From Spirodela intermedia (taxonomy: Eukaryota; Streptophyta; Magnoliopsida; Alismatales; Araceae), in the NCBI GenBank assembly GCA_902729315.2, contig LR746266.1, positions 2,862,759-2,926,758 on the forward strand: a stretch of DNA of 64,000 nucleotides, given 5' to 3'. Under the pieces are notes generated by a model. It saw only the letters and a program-made list of their open reading frames with translations. It was not told where the DNA came from and searched no databases. Positions 36,810-49,756 of this stretch are shown one piece after another (position 1 is the first letter of the stretch; each line of letters starts with the position of its first letter). A program made the translations under genes and the position numbers.

Positions 36810-36999
36810 GGCTTCTCTGATTTGACCCTTCCGAGTGGACAGAATAATCTCGGGAGTAAAATAACAGAGAGAGAGAGAGAGGACTCTTCCATGCGGCGAT
36901 CAAGTTCGTCCAGGATGTGGATAAGGATAATAAGGGGTAATGAGAATCTGATCAAGATTTTCTCCTAATACTTTCATATTGTCCACAAGTTGAAACTCT

Positions 37000-38261
37000 A
37001 AAAAGCTGCTGTTAGATTGGTTCTCACATGTTCTCTAAATCTAGGAGGTTCTTCTATTTGAGGTGGTGATCTGGTGGTCTATTTCAACTGTGACATGTGA
37101 TCTAGATGATAACTATCATCTGGGTAAATGTTCGTGGTTGGTGGGCTAGATGATAGGTCAACGACCCAATTCATTTATGATCTCAAATGGGCTGACAAAG
37201 TATGGATTGAGTTTCTCAAAAGGGTGTTAAGCAATAGACTTCAGTCGATAGGGATGAAGTAAGAGATATACATGATCACCCACTATGAATCCAACATAAC
37301 AATATTTTTCGCTGACATATATCTTCATTTGCACTTGTACTTGTGTGAGATGATTTTTAAGTTGGTCTAGGATAATTTCCAATTCTTGTATGAGCTCATT
37401 GACATAGTTTGCTTGTGCTAACTATGTCTCATAATGGAGAAGAGCTAGAGGTCTTTACCATTTTTGAAATGTGTGGTAACTAAAGATCAGTGAATTTTTT
37501 CATTTTTACCAAAATTTAGCCTAAGTCAACCATTTGCACCCTTGTTGTGAATGGTTGCCAACAAAGCAACAAAGACATGTCTTGAGCCCTTGATTAACCA
37601 CTTCCAATTGGCTATTAGTTTGCAAGTGATATATAGTGATCTAGAATAGGGTTGTACCTTATAATTCTAATAACTCCCTCTAGAAGATACTCATAAATAT
37701 GTGATCTTGATCATTGTGGATTAAAGTTAAAATTCTGTATAGTCTCACTATGTCATGAATGAAGATATTTTTGATTTCTTGTACAGTGAATGGATTAATG
37801 AGTAGGAGGAATTATATGTGTTTGCTTAATTGATTCACCACTACCAAGATTGCATTGAATCTATCGAATGTCAAAAACCCTTTAATAGAATTTATAATTA
37901 TGTCATCTCAAAACTTCTTTAAAATGGCTAGGAGTGAAGTAGGGTGACTAGGGTGAGAGATTCTAAGTTATTTATTTGGAAGGTGGATAAGCTTCTACAT
38001 ACCATTTGATGTAGTTCTTCATGTTGATCCACCAAACATTCTGGCTGATCTATTTGTATATTCATAAAATAAAAGTGCTCGCTTATCATTGCATTTGAAA
38101 TTCTCATATATTATATGATCATTGATAATTTTTTTGAGAGAACAAGTTACTTGAGCTGAAATAGGTACCTCCATTGAAGTAGTTATTGGGGCCAAAATTC
38201 TTGGGATGAGAAATTGATTGTTCTATGATGATTGTGAGTTGAGAATCAAATTGATTCTTTT
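37000..38261 (-). mobile_element. Ty3/gypsy remnant, copy B, integrase side
   Basis: On the minus strand, 37030-37480 reads as a broken gypsy integrase C-terminal region (VGDHVYL-like motif followed by a HPFEKLNP-like block). The stretch 38128-38261 matches copy A's left end. The element continues at 43362 on the other side of the copia insertion. The left end merges into the 5' flank of the second esterase at about 37.0 kb; no LTR was recognised. Confidence 0.8.
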
Positions 38262-38404
38262 TGTTCAATAGTGGTATTGGACTCCTGGCCCACTAGGGCC
38301 CATTATCTCTTTCTCTCTCTCATCTCTCCTCTCTCTCATATATGAGTCATGTATTCTATCTTGAGACTACATGGATTCCAAGGTTATCCCCTCTTGTGTT
38401 AGCA
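38262..38404 (+). repeat. 5' LTR of the copia element
   Basis: 143 bp, TGTTCAATAG at the start and TTGTGTTAGCA at the end, same length as the 3' LTR. It is preceded by CTTTT and followed by the PBS-like TGGTATTAGAGT at 38405-38416. An internal CT tract is shared with the 3' copy. Confidence 0.92.
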
Positions 38405-38989
38405 TGGTATTAGAGTCCTAGGTATCCCTTGTCGTCCTCCTTCTCTCCAGTGCGCCGCTCATCTTCAGCATGTCGCTCTCTTCCTCACCAGCCTCTTCCT
38501 TCCTCGGGCGGCTCTTCAGTGTTGCCTCTCTTCCCTCTTCTAGCACCGTTGCTCTCCTTCTCTTTTCGGCACTGCCTTCCTTGTCGCCGTCGCTCCTCAC
38601 TGGTGCTGTTGCTCTCCTCCTCATCTCTGGCATCTCCATTGTCACCGTCGCCGTCGAGGCCCCTCCTCGCTGTCGCGCCCTCACTGTCGCACCGTTACGG
38701 GCGCTGTCATTCTCAAGTGCTGAGGGCATCACCGCTGCCATCGAGGTCCCTCCTCACTGTCACGCCCTTGCTGTCACACCCCAACCCTCGCTGTTCGACC
38801 ATGGTGGCTAGGGTTTCACCTATCTCCTGACGAGCCAACCGGCATTTTTCTTATAGACTGATCCACTCGAGATTGGCCCAGCCGGCCCAATGAGTCCCAA
38901 TTAGCCTCAGCCGGCCCCAGTCAACTCTACCTACCCCTTTGGCTCTACCTGCCCCTCCAGACCTGCCCATTGGGCCTCGACCTGCTCAG

Positions 38990-41900
38990 CCCACCACCTG
39001 CCCCTCTAGCTCAAACCCATTGACCTAATGGCGTTGTCTCACCCCCCTCTGTCCCCTACCTCTGAGTCCTTTGAGCTTCTTTTAGCTAGTGTTCTCCCTT
39101 CTCTAGTGGTTCCTCTAGCTCGCCACTCCATCACGACGCAACTTACTTAACTAGTATACATCTTCAACGGTCACAATTATATGTTGTGGGCATCTGGCTT
39201 CGAACTCTTCCATAAATCTCACAGTTTCCTCTATCACCTCTCAGAAGACCCACTCAACCTTCGGAACGCCTCGTATGCGACATGGTTGTAGCTTGACTCG
39301 ACCATCATCACATAGATATTTTAGAGCCTTGAGCCCAGTATTGCCGAGCCACTAGCGTGCATCACCTCGACCCATTTCTTGTGACTCACTATGGAGATTA
39401 TGTATGCCAACTAGATGTACATCGATCGCATTGTGGAGATCTTTGAGTCTCTTCTCTCTTGCAAATAAGGTGATATCTCTATTTAGGCCCACTATAGTTG
39501 GCTCTAGGCCCTCATCTAGGAGGTTGATATCTATCAGCCTCCTACTACCGACCTCCTGACCCTCTAATGCTATCGCCAAGAGTTTTATTCTGGGGTTTAT
39601 CTCAATAGAGTTCATTTGTCCATCACATCCTAGATCTGGGGGGATGATCTCACCTCCATTTTCTCGACAACCTTTCAGGTCATCATTGGTATGTTTATCC
39701 ACTCCTCTTCTTCCTCTCCAAGTGCCACCTCTACTCCTTCGGCTCTTTTTGTTGTTGTTTTGTAGGCTCGAGATGATACCCCACCTTCCTACCTTGACAG
39801 TGGTCGTACTCTTCATAAAGGTGGGTGTAATACTTTTCCTCTATGTCTTTACTGTGGGAAGTAGAATCATCTATCTACTAAGTGTTGGAAGTAGTTTGGC
39901 AAGTTTGCTTTTGCACAATTGGCGATAACTTCTCTAACTCTGACATCTCCTACTTCATCCCATGTTCTAACTCTTACCTCCATGTGACCTTGACACCTGT
40001 AAAGTATGACACCCTTCGCCACGCCAATGGTACTGACACTTCCACTTGCTTCTGACTTCCTTCACGTCAGGTACACATGCTCTTCTTGCTTCTTCTTCGA
40101 CGTCGTGAATTATTGATTCAAGAGCCTCCATTCACATGATCGGTATCTTCACTATTCTCTCCTCCTGTCAACTTACCCCGACCCATCCCCCTGTCACCAT
40201 TGCCGATGGCCAAACATATCTGATCAAAGGTCATGGTGCCACCTCGACTTCTTCCTCTCTTCACCTCACCCAAGTTTTCTATGTTCCTAGTTTTCCTACT
40301 TACCTTCTATCTATCAGTATTATTATTCATGCCGTCCTTTGTACAATCACATTCTTTTTCTTTCATTGTACTTTTCAGATCTGTATATTGGACAGAGGAT
40401 TGGTTTGGACAGTGAAAACGAGTAGAGTGTCTATGAACTCGTTTCTAACAAACCCTCATTTGACCTTCGGGCTCTTTTTGTTGTCTCTACAGCTACTTTT
40501 CTTTTGTGGCATCACCATTTAGGCCATCTTTATTTCTGTAAATTACAAAAAATCTTAATGTGACTTTCTTTCTCTAAGTTTGTGTAAGTTTTGTCAACTA
40601 GGTAAACATCACTGTACTTCTTATCTTAGTTGTGATGACATTCTATTTTTTGCTTCTTTTAACTTTTTCTATTGCAATGTATGGGGTTCATCTCGTATTT
40701 CCTCTATCTCAGACTATCGTTATTACATTGTTTTTGTTGATGATACACTTGTGTGAGTTGGGTTTACCTCTTCTGCAACTGCTCTGAGGTCGTCACTATG
40801 GTTGCCCACTTCATCACTAAAGTTATCACCCGATACACTACTATGTCCAATATTCTTCGTACTGATAGCACTGTTGAGTTTGTTCAAGCATCTCTCCACC
40901 CCTTTTGTGATGATCATGACATCTTCCACTAGACCACCTATCCTCACACTTTGTAATAGAATGGTGTTGTCGAGTGCAAATATCACTAGTTCTTTGACAT
41001 CACTTGCACACTTCTTCTTGAGATGAATATTTTCCACTATCTCTAAACTAATGTCCTTCTGACTGCTACTTACAATCGACTTCTCTCCGCTCTTCTTAGG
41101 GGAGTCATTCCTCTCCATTGTTTAATCCCTAATTCTCCTCTTTTTTCTCTTCCCCTTCGGGTCTTTAGATGCGCTGCCTTTGTCTAGGATTCCTCTCCTT
41201 CTCTTTTTAAACTCGCCCCTCATACTCTTAAAGGGGTCTACTTTCCCGATACTCATGGCTATGTGACTTCGGCCGATGTCACTTTTCATGAAGAGTCTCC
41301 TTTCTTCTCTTTTATTTTGACTCCTCTTTCTCCTCGGGTCGCTACGTCCCCTCCGCTTAGGTTCCTTCTCTTGGTGGTTTTTGTGAACCCTCTGTCTTCT
41401 CTTCCCTCCTATCCACTCTCTTTGGAGTTGTTACCTGCACCCGCCTCTCTTCGGCCCATGTCTTTCGTGACTCCTCCTGCCCTAGATATAATATCCTCCT
41501 CTTCCTCTCCTATGATCCTCTCTTTGCCTTCTGTCGCTGCTCCACCTAATGACCTTCATCTCTCTATTGTCCTTCGTAAAGGTACACACACCTGCACCCA
41601 TCATCTCATCTCTTAGTTTATCTCATATGACCGCCTTTCTCCCTCCTTTCATTCCTTTGCCCTCTCTATGGCCTCCGAGTCATTTCCACAGTCATATGTT
41701 AAAGTTGTACGAGTACTTACATAGAAGGTGACCATGGATTCAGAGATAGCTGTATTAGTTGCTCAAAGGACTTGAGATTTTGTTCCGCAACCAACTGATG
41801 CCAATATTGTGACATACAAGTGGGTGTTTAGCATCAAATATCACCTGAATGGCTCCATCACTTGTCACAAAGCTCGTCTAGTTGTTTGGGGCTTCACACA

Positions 41901-43200
41901 GACATATAAGATTGACTACACTAAGACGTTCTATCATGTCATCTGCCTCAACTTTGTCCACGTGCTCTTTTCTCTTCTTGTCAACTAGGCATGATCTCTC
42001 TACCAGTTAGATATTTCTAATACCTTTCTCTACAGTGATCTTATGGAGCAGATCTTTATGGAGTAACCTCCTAGGTATGTTACTCAAGGGGAGTCATCGA
42101 AGGTGTGTTTCTTGTAGCGTGTTATTTATGGGCTCAAATAGAGTCCACATGCTTGGTTTGCCAAATTTAGTAATTTACTCACCACCTTTGGCTTCACCTC
42201 TTGTACTGTGGACCTTATCGTGCTCGCAAAGAAGACATAAGATAGTCTTATTATCCTTGTAGTTTATGTCGACGACATTCTTGTGATTGAAAGTGATGAG
42301 GTTGACATCTCTACTACCAAAGCTTACTTACAATAACACCTCAACATTCGCGACTTGGGGACTCCACGGTATTTCTTTGGGATTCAGTTTGCGTATTAAG
42401 ACGGAAAGTTCGTCCTCACTTAGCGGAAGTATGTCCTCTACATATTTCAAGAGATAAGCCTCCTTAGGTGTAAGTCAGAGACTTTGCCCATAGAAGCTCA
42501 CTCGTAGTTATGGGACACATCATCTATCCTATTCGAAGATGTTAGTTGGTATTGGCAATTGTTGAGTAAGTTGATATATCTCATCATCACTCGTCTTGAC
42601 ATCTTGTACATAATTAATATCTTGAGTTAGGAGCCTCGACAAGTTTATTGAGAGAGAGTTCTACAAGTCATCGCCTACATCAAATATCCCCAGGACAAGG
42701 ACTTATCTATTGGCAACACGGTCATCTCCGCATTACAAACTACTATGATGCTGAGTATGCAGGTGACAAGGGCGACCGAAAGTCTACTATAGATTATTTC
42801 ACATATGTTGGCAGTAACCTAGTCACCTGACATTCTCGAAAATAGAAGGTGATGTCCTACTCTAATGTGGAATCTGAGTATCAAGCTATGACTAAGATAG
42901 TGCGAGAAATGATATGGCTTCGATCACTTCTCAACAATTTTCGTATTATTTCTTCCTTTCCAATGCTCATACATTGCGACAATTAAGTCGCTATCTTCAT
43001 TGTCGGCAATCTTATCTTTCATAAGTGTACAAAGCATATTGAGATCGATTGTCATTACATTCGAAATAAGGCTCCATCTGAACTTATCTCTACTCCTCGT
43101 GTGACACCATCTCATCAACTTGCAGATGTCTTTATGAAGAGTCTAGTTGACATCTTCTACGACGTCATATGTACTAAGTTGGACATGTTCGACTTATATA
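38990..43200 (+). pseudogene. Decayed copia gag-pol polyprotein
   Basis: A continuous but broken coding region. The gag zinc knuckle CX2CX4HX4C reads at 39844-39885 with a stop inside it. Integrase core similarity lies at about 40500-41300, starting near a CQLGKHH motif. Reverse transcriptase runs from about 41730, with YKWVFSIK and the catalytic YVDD at 42265-42276. RNase H has DAEYAGD near 42750 and a KHIEIDCHYI motif near 43030. Many in-frame stops and some frameshifts rule out an active polyprotein. The RT is the best-preserved part, with several stops in about 350 codons. Confidence 0.85.
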
Positions 43201-43218
43201 CTCCAACTTGAGAGGAAG

Positions 43219-43361
43219 TGTTCGATAGTGGTATCAGACTCTTAGCCCACTAAGGCCCATTATCTATCTCTCTCTCTCATCTCTCCTCTCTCTTGTATAG
43301 GGGTCATATATTCTATCTTGAGACTCCATAGATTCTAAGGTTCTCCCCTCTTGTGTCAACA
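43219..43361 (+). repeat. 3' LTR of the copia element
   Basis: 143 bp, TGTTCGATAG at the start and TTGTGTCAACA at the end, preceded by the purine-rich TTGAGAGGAAG (polypurine tract) and followed by CTTTC, the right target-site copy. Confidence 0.92.
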
Positions 43362-45170
43362 CTTTCTCATGGTTAGATTCATGTCTTAGTTTGGGATGGA
43401 ATAATTCTACAATTTAAATTATAACATGATTAGAGTTTTGAGATAAGACACTAACAACCTTATTTTATGCTCTCACTTTGTATCTAATTTCAAAGTCAAA
43501 ATTGATAATCTTTGAGAGCCACTTATGATAATCCATAAATATGAACTAAATTTCTGTAAATAATCTTAAGTTGATAATTTATGTTCTAAGATGGACTTAT
43601 TTTTAAATATAATTAATTTTCTTCTAAGCAAATAATAATTTTATTTTAAGACAATAAAGACAATGGTCATAAGTTTTCATTCCTAAATGATCTTCAATTT
43701 ACAAATAAAGGATAATGATTATTTGAAAAATGAGATTGTCTTTTTTCTTGCATGAGCACTACTTTGACTCCTTGATTTGAGTTATCTGCTTTTAATTCAA
43801 AATTATGAAAATTGTTTAGAAGAGTTATTATTAGTATCATGGTGAAGATTGTTGCTTCAACTTTGGGGCCCTTGTTGAAGACGTCCCTTTTAAATTGTTG
43901 CATGGGTGGCCATAGAAGAAGTCATAGCTGAAGTGTCAATAGTAACTATTCAGCCCCAAGTACCTCCTAAGCTCATCTAAATTAGAGAGAGATGGCCACC
44001 ACAATACGTATTCACCATGTCTTGAACGACCAATGTCTATAGTAAACAATCTTCAATTACTTAAAAGAATATTTCTTCAAGTTGACGTACAGATGATGAG
44101 AGTAAAGGATGTCAAAGACTAAAGTCAAATGATGTTCAGTGTTCTCAAATTTGTGCCATAAATTAAGATGTCATTAAAGAAAGTCATCACAAACTTTAAA
44201 AGAAATTTGTGAAAAATCTAATTCATAAGCAACTAAAAACTTACTAGAGCATTGGAGACAATGAATGACATACAATAAATTCTTAATGTCCTTTAGTACA
44301 CATGAAATGTCATTTTGAGGATAACCTTCATCCAAATTTGGATCAGATGATAGTATGATGTTAGATCTAATTTTAAAAATATTGTTGCCCCATGGAGTTC
44401 ATCTAATAGTTCTTTGATAATTGAAATACCCAAAACATATCCTTAGCTCAGATTGTTGGCTGAAACTTGCATGCATGAAGTTATAATACTAATTGATATC
44501 CTCTTTTAGTATTTCTTGAATGTGATTCTCAATTTATGTTTTTCTAGAAACAAGGATATCTAACTACTTTTTGAGTTAGGCCTCAAGTGAGGTTATCTCT
44601 AAATTTTTATTATGGTCGTTTATAAAGTTCAATGAGGATTTCTCATTTCTTTATCATGTTGGATAAGGTCATGAGAGAGATATCCATCTTATGCTGCACA
44701 ATATCCTCTTTAAAAATGACTCGTTCCGAACCAACCATTGGAGAGAATTCGAATGTTCAAAATATAGCTTGAATTCTTCATTGAGCTCATCTATTTCATT
44801 CCTAGAACTACATCGACTATCACTAGACGTAATGTTAGTAGGTTCTTATAGATTTTGAAAGTCTGAAGCTTGAATGTGACTTGATGTATTCCTGAACCTT
44901 ACACCTTCTCATCACTTTCTCACTTACATGAAATTATGAGACATTGGTGATTGGAATGTTGAGTTACTAAACAATTTCTTTTGCTATGAAACTATGAGAT
45001 GCACCACTATTGATGAGAATTGTGATTCCTCAGTCGCTGATTTTCTCCATGAATTGTCGCTCCTTAAAGTAGCAGTGGTCATCTTCATAGACAACCAAAA
45101 TATTTCTTATTATAGTGAACACATAATACATAGGCGTGACATGATTGTATTTCATCAACCAAACCTTTCA
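43362..45170 (-). mobile_element. Ty3/gypsy remnant, copy B, RT-RNase H side
   Basis: On the minus strand, the RT-like pattern runs from about 44400 toward 44100 (motifs comparable to A-F-R-T..G, P-F-G-L-x-N-A and a DDILIY-type catalytic box, partly degraded). RNase H follows at 43903-43694, with an E-L-K-A-D-x-S-N-Q-G-V block and VLMQEKRQ. A DYHKWLSK..NFDFEIRYK-type connection is at about 43560-43440. Frameshifts and stops are frequent. It matches copy A (26906-28990). Confidence 0.85.
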
Positions 45171-45199
45171 TTCTTTTAACACTTTCTCATATAGAGAAA

Positions 45200-47840
45200 G
45201 GGTATGAGGGAATGAACGCATAACATGGATTTTGTTTTAGAGTGGGGAAGATTTTCCTCAAGCTTTTCATTGTCTCCTTTTTTGACATCTTTTTTCACAA
45301 GGGTGTACATAAATCCTGACCAATTCAAGGAATTGTATGGAGCACCGATCTAGGTTCTGTTTTCTTAATAACTGAGCTTGCCTATTTCCCACTATAATGA
45401 CAAGAAGGGGACTCAATCTGCAGAATGGAGTGCTTGTACCAGTGAGGTTGGGGAAGTGATGGACTATCTTATCAAAGGGAGGGGGGGGGGGGAGAGAAAT
45501 GGAAGAGGGCCTCAATCAAAGGCTCTTCTCCTTAATAAACAAAGTGGCTTCCAGAAGTTTATCCATTCCGATTGAAGGATCCAAACCTTCCCCTTTGGAG
45601 CTCCAAGGGACCTTTGTATTGAATACACATCCATATCTGTTTTGTTCTACTAGCAAGGAGAAAATTAGGACATGTCCGTTTCGTTATTACAACCTTCTTT
45701 CTTTATGTCAAAGAAACCTAGTTCACTCGCTGTTGCATCCATGGTGCTTAATGGTTACAACATTGGCTGGCAAATTGAGTAGCTTCGATTCCTGCTGGAT
45801 GTACTTAGAATGTTCAATAATTGTCGTTCGTAAACTCACTCGCTTTAGTTTGCTCGGTTTGAGTAGAGGCAGGTACGATCAGAAAATGATTCCACACTCG
45901 AGAAAGAAAGAACCGGACCAGACAATGTTATGGAAGGACGCTTTCAAAGGCAGGGGGGGTGGGGGAGACAAAATCCAGTGCGCCCAAAGCATCTCATCCT
46001 TACCCCCATGATACCATAAGTTCTCTAAATACAAAGGCACCACGGATCCCGAGTGACACATGCGATAAACAGATGCAATGAAGCGAGAGAGTGACTACAA
46101 GCCTGCCATTCTCATTCGCTTATTCAAGCAAAAGAAAAGGACTTTGGAAGGAACAGAAAGGTTCACAAGTCTACTCGAGACGAGGTAAAGAATGTCGATG
46201 AAAGAAGGCAATACTCACCTCACCTCATCGGGAGGTCATTACAATTGACGATTATGACAACTCCCATCCTCTATTTTTTTATTTTTTTTTATTCCCCAAG
46301 TCACACATCTTAAGGAACCGAAGTGGAATCCTTCTCTTCACAAAGCAAAGTCGACGATCTCAGCTTGCGGCATATGAAATTCATGACAATAACAAGTCCG
46401 ATATCAATGAGTCATCGCCCAGTTGGTTTGAAGACAGAGGAGACGATAGGTGTGTTACCGAGCTCAGGTTCTCCATGACAAGAAGTCATCGAAAGAGGCT
46501 TCATTAGAAAGCTCGGAATCCTCATTTTCGAATCCAAGCTCCGAACCACAAAAGAATCGAAGATTGATAGATATGTTGGAGGAATGAAAACAAAAAGATC
46601 TGAATCGGCTTGGAGACACGAAGTACCCACCAAAGCGTCTGGGTTGCCTGTGGGAGCCCAGACTGATTAGCGGTTAGGGCCATTGGGGTGGACCCAGACT
46701 GACCAACTGGATGGATTGAGATAGGCGCATGATTTAATGAAATCGGAGGAGTAGGCTGAGGTGGAGAAGATGGAGGGATTGGCTAGGAAGAGACAGGAAC
46801 ATGAGGAGCCTGTTGAGGACGATTATGGGATGCACGCACGGGTCATGGGCTGGATCAGCCACGAGGAGGAAGCTTGATAGGATCCAGACGGTTGAAAAGC
46901 CAGATTGGATTTTGGGCCTGGGCGCTCAAACCAGATTGGGGTCAAGGGTTCCTTACCTTAGTTCAAATCCTGAGATCGGAGAGGACTTCCTGGAGCTTCT
47001 GTTCTGGGTAAAGCTGGCCCAAGCATGAATCGATATCGGAGAAAAAAATAGATTGGGCTAGTTTTTCGGTCACAGGATCCATCATAGATGAGTGACCGCC
47101 TATCCTCCTTTGGAACTTAGAACCAGACCAGACCATTCCCACACTGTGGGGAAGTCTTGATAGATAGAGTCAATATGATTGACTCAGAATCTTATGCACG
47201 AGAGAGCAACATATCTCCTATACGCATCATCTCACTTCATTTCATGGGCAATTGGATCGTTCGGAATTCATTTTACGTGATCTTCATGAACATGGGAGAG
47301 GTTCTGACACGTATGCAGAATTGTAAAAGACTCCGTATGGTGGGCAACTATCTCCTACGGTTCGGAGAGGACTCAACTTTAAGTTTGCACTCCCTTGGTT
47401 TTGGGGGTTCAACCCTTTCACTATATTTTATTATATACGCTTAGTGAGCCTCAGGTTTCTGTAACAAAAATGGGCAATCCAGTAAGTCAATGCAATCAAG
47501 CCAGTAAGTAGTGTGGTCCAGCTTATCAGTCTAGCGAGTCAAGGCGCTTGCACGAAGAAAGTGGTTTTTCCTCAATGGGTAGGCTCAATTCAGCTCAGGA
47601 AGAAGACAGAGACCTCGCTGTCTCATCCCGGGCCATACCGCACAAATGTCAATAGATATGTTGGGTGGTAGCTATTTTCAAGAGTAAAAAAGCCCGATTC
47701 CTTGGGGGTCGAGTGCTGCAGGTAAGATCATATCTTACTCTCTGATGTAGGATAAATATGATTGACACAGATGGAATGGGTAGCAAACACAATGAGTAAA
47801 TAACAAGTCACGAAATTCGCATGCGATCGGATTCAAACCT
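45200..47840. other. Non-homologous insert of balanced base composition, possibly organelle-derived
   Basis: The base composition changes at about 45.2 kb from AT-rich to near-balanced, with short Ser/Arg-rich frames (for example a 170-codon plus frame, 45499-46011) and a 13-G run near 45481. Neither known plant genes nor transposon domains were recognised. Strings such as the CGAGAAAGAAAGAACCGG stretch near 45898 have the look of plant mitochondrial intergenic DNA; this is an impression only. It lies between the gypsy RT side and the integrase fragment at 47.9 kb. Confidence 0.3.
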
Positions 47841-47849
47841 TTGAAAGCC

Positions 47850-48235
47850 GACTATGATGATGTGAGCATTGATTTCGTTTTAGCCCTCTTACGTACTCTT
47901 TGGCATCAGGATTTCATTTTGGTCGTCATTGATTGTTTTTCAAAAAATGATACATTTCATAGCCTGTTCTAGATCTTCCGATGCTTCTCGAGTTGCCCAA
48001 CTCTACTTTAATGATGTCGTTCGTCTCCATGGTCTCCCAAAGAGTATTGAATAGAGATATCTGTTTTACTAGTTACTTTTGGAAAACACTTTGGCATCTT
48101 TTAGGCACTAAGCTAAACTTTTCCACCGCCTTTCATCTCCAAACCGACAGTCAAACAGAAGTTGTCAATCGTAGTTTAAGAAATCTTTTACGATCTTTGG
48201 TAGGAGATCACTTGAAATCTTGAGACTTGATCACA
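47850..48235 (+). pseudogene. Ty3/gypsy integrase core fragment, plus strand
   Basis: Three frames together give a recognisable integrase core: VSIDFVLALLRT, then a VVIDCFSK block, an [15 protein letters not shown] block, then [20 protein letters not shown] followed by a [16 protein letters not shown] block. Two or more frameshifts break it. It lies on the opposite strand to the surrounding gypsy copies, so it belongs to a different element or an inverted piece. Confidence 0.8.
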
Positions 48236-48239
48236 CATG

Positions 48240-49120
48240 GTTCTTCCAGTCGTGCCAGTGTCAATCACTAGGCCGAACACTTAACTGACAAGGAAGGCGC
48301 TTGCGCTTGCCGGTTTCAAGAGTGCCTTGAAAGGCGGCATCCTCGTAGCTCTTAAGCTTGAGGAACGGGTTCAGCTCCAGTTTCATACTTAGAATTGAAA
48401 GTCATTCATTTCCTTGGGGAAGACGGTACAAGCTCATTACTCAGCTTCAGAACTCTGGGTTTGGATACCTATTATTCAGCCGATTATTCTGACTTTTAAT
48501 TAGGCAGAGGATTTTTCTGAGACGGATTCGAGTGCCGCCTATGAATCATAGGATGAAAAGATTGGTACTGATGAAATAGCCAATTCAGATGCAGAGGGAT
48601 CAGGATTCGAGAGATCGGAATCTTTTACGGTGAAACGGAAAACGTGGCTTACGATTCGTGAGGAGGACGGACCCTCTAAAGACTGCCTTACCTGCCCGAG
48701 CTAATCTCCTTTGTCGATGAATCTCTTGTACTGTCGGGTCGATTCGTATGTTCATCTTGATACATGCCCCTTTTGGTTCCTCTTTTCAAGATACCTTGGC
48801 ATCAACAAACAAGGCTTGCTTCTTTTGTTTATGGGGGATGCTATGGCTGGGGATGGGAAACCTGACGGGGATCCGGGTGCTGATGGGGATGCATATTATC
48901 ATGATGCACCTGTTCTTTCGGTAAAGCTTGGATTGAATCGGTTTCAAGTATCTGATTCAGGTTGATTATCTTGCGTTTTTCAGAATTTGATGCTTATATG
49001 GGTTGGTTGGTCGAGATGTTTGCTGCATGTTTCTTTCTAGACACCATCCAATCTCCACGGTGAGGAAAGAAGAGTTTGAATCCCTTGTGTTGGAGCAGAG
49101 AGTAATTTGGAGCAGTTGCT
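48240..49120. other. Unassigned sequence between integrase fragment and gag copy D
   Basis: No protein or repeat recognised. A Gly/Asp-rich 84-codon frame (48711-48965) is probably spurious. Base composition is similar to the preceding insert. Confidence 0.35.
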
Positions 49121-49124
49121 TTGG

Positions 49125-49692
49125 AGGGTATATAATTTCGGGTTTTACTCATACCGTCAAGGTCTTTGATGTTGTATTTTTTCAATTCTATATTCTGAGT
49201 TGTTCACATTCTCGCCTTCAATCATCAGGTTCGAGAAGACAAATCTCTTCTTGAATATCATTCTAGAATCCTTTGAGAAAAGTGTTCTTAAGGATACATT
49301 CTATAAGTTTGAATTCCTCTTGGTATCAAGTTATTGAACCTTGATGTTTAATTTTTAGGAATGTTTTCGGCAGAGAGTATAAGTTTTTGATGTTTAATAG
49401 TAAGTTTCTCAGTGGTTGTAAGGTGATACATTAAAAAGAATAATTCTATGTGAAAAATCTATCCTTCAAAATTTTTATCCATTGGATTGAGTGTCTCAAG
49501 CTTCCGCTGCCCACCGTGCCATGGTTTCTATGTAGAGATTTAGAGTTAGAGAAGTGCCGTGATGGGGGTGTGGACAATCAATTTAGTACGAGTCACCAGT
49601 ATCTGTGTAGGTTTGTATTGGACATCTTTGATTGAATCTTTCCAAAGTACAGCCCTCCATATTATCAACATGATTTTTGTCTATATAATTAC
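49125..49692 (-). mobile_element. Ty3/gypsy gag remnant, copy D
   Basis: Homologous to copy C at 32560-33385, with the same landmarks in the same order. On the minus strand, a P..GWIFHIE-FF..H-LT..EKL pattern fits a gypsy Gag. It contains stops. The homology to copy C ends at AGGACA (49693-49698 here; the matching end is near 33375). Confidence 0.72.
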
Positions 49693-49693
49693 A

Positions 49694-49720
49694 GGACAGA
49701 ATAATCTCAAAATAGAATAG

Positions 49721-49756
<36 letters not shown>

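Larger units (their letters stand above)
38262..43361 (+). mobile_element. Ty1/copia LTR retrotransposon, 5.1 kb, nested in gypsy copy B
   Basis: Two 143-bp LTRs (38262-38404 and 43219-43361) begin TGTTC and end CA. They are flanked by the target duplication CTTTT / CTTTC (one mismatch). The 5' LTR is followed by TGGTATTAGAGT, close to the initiator-Met tRNA PBS, and the 3' LTR is preceded by a purine tract. Order gag-integrase-RT-RNase H identifies Ty1/copia; short LTRs and size suggest the Ale/Retrofit lineage (inference). By-eye comparison of the LTRs gives about 19 differences in 143 bases (about 13%), mostly transitions, so this is an old insertion. It splits gypsy copy B: the gypsy sequence resumes directly after the target site. 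Confidence 0.92.

Noticed and set aside
45499-46011. 170-codon plus-strand frame
   Set aside because: No known fold or motif, flanked by a poly-G run; listed only as part of the unassigned insert.
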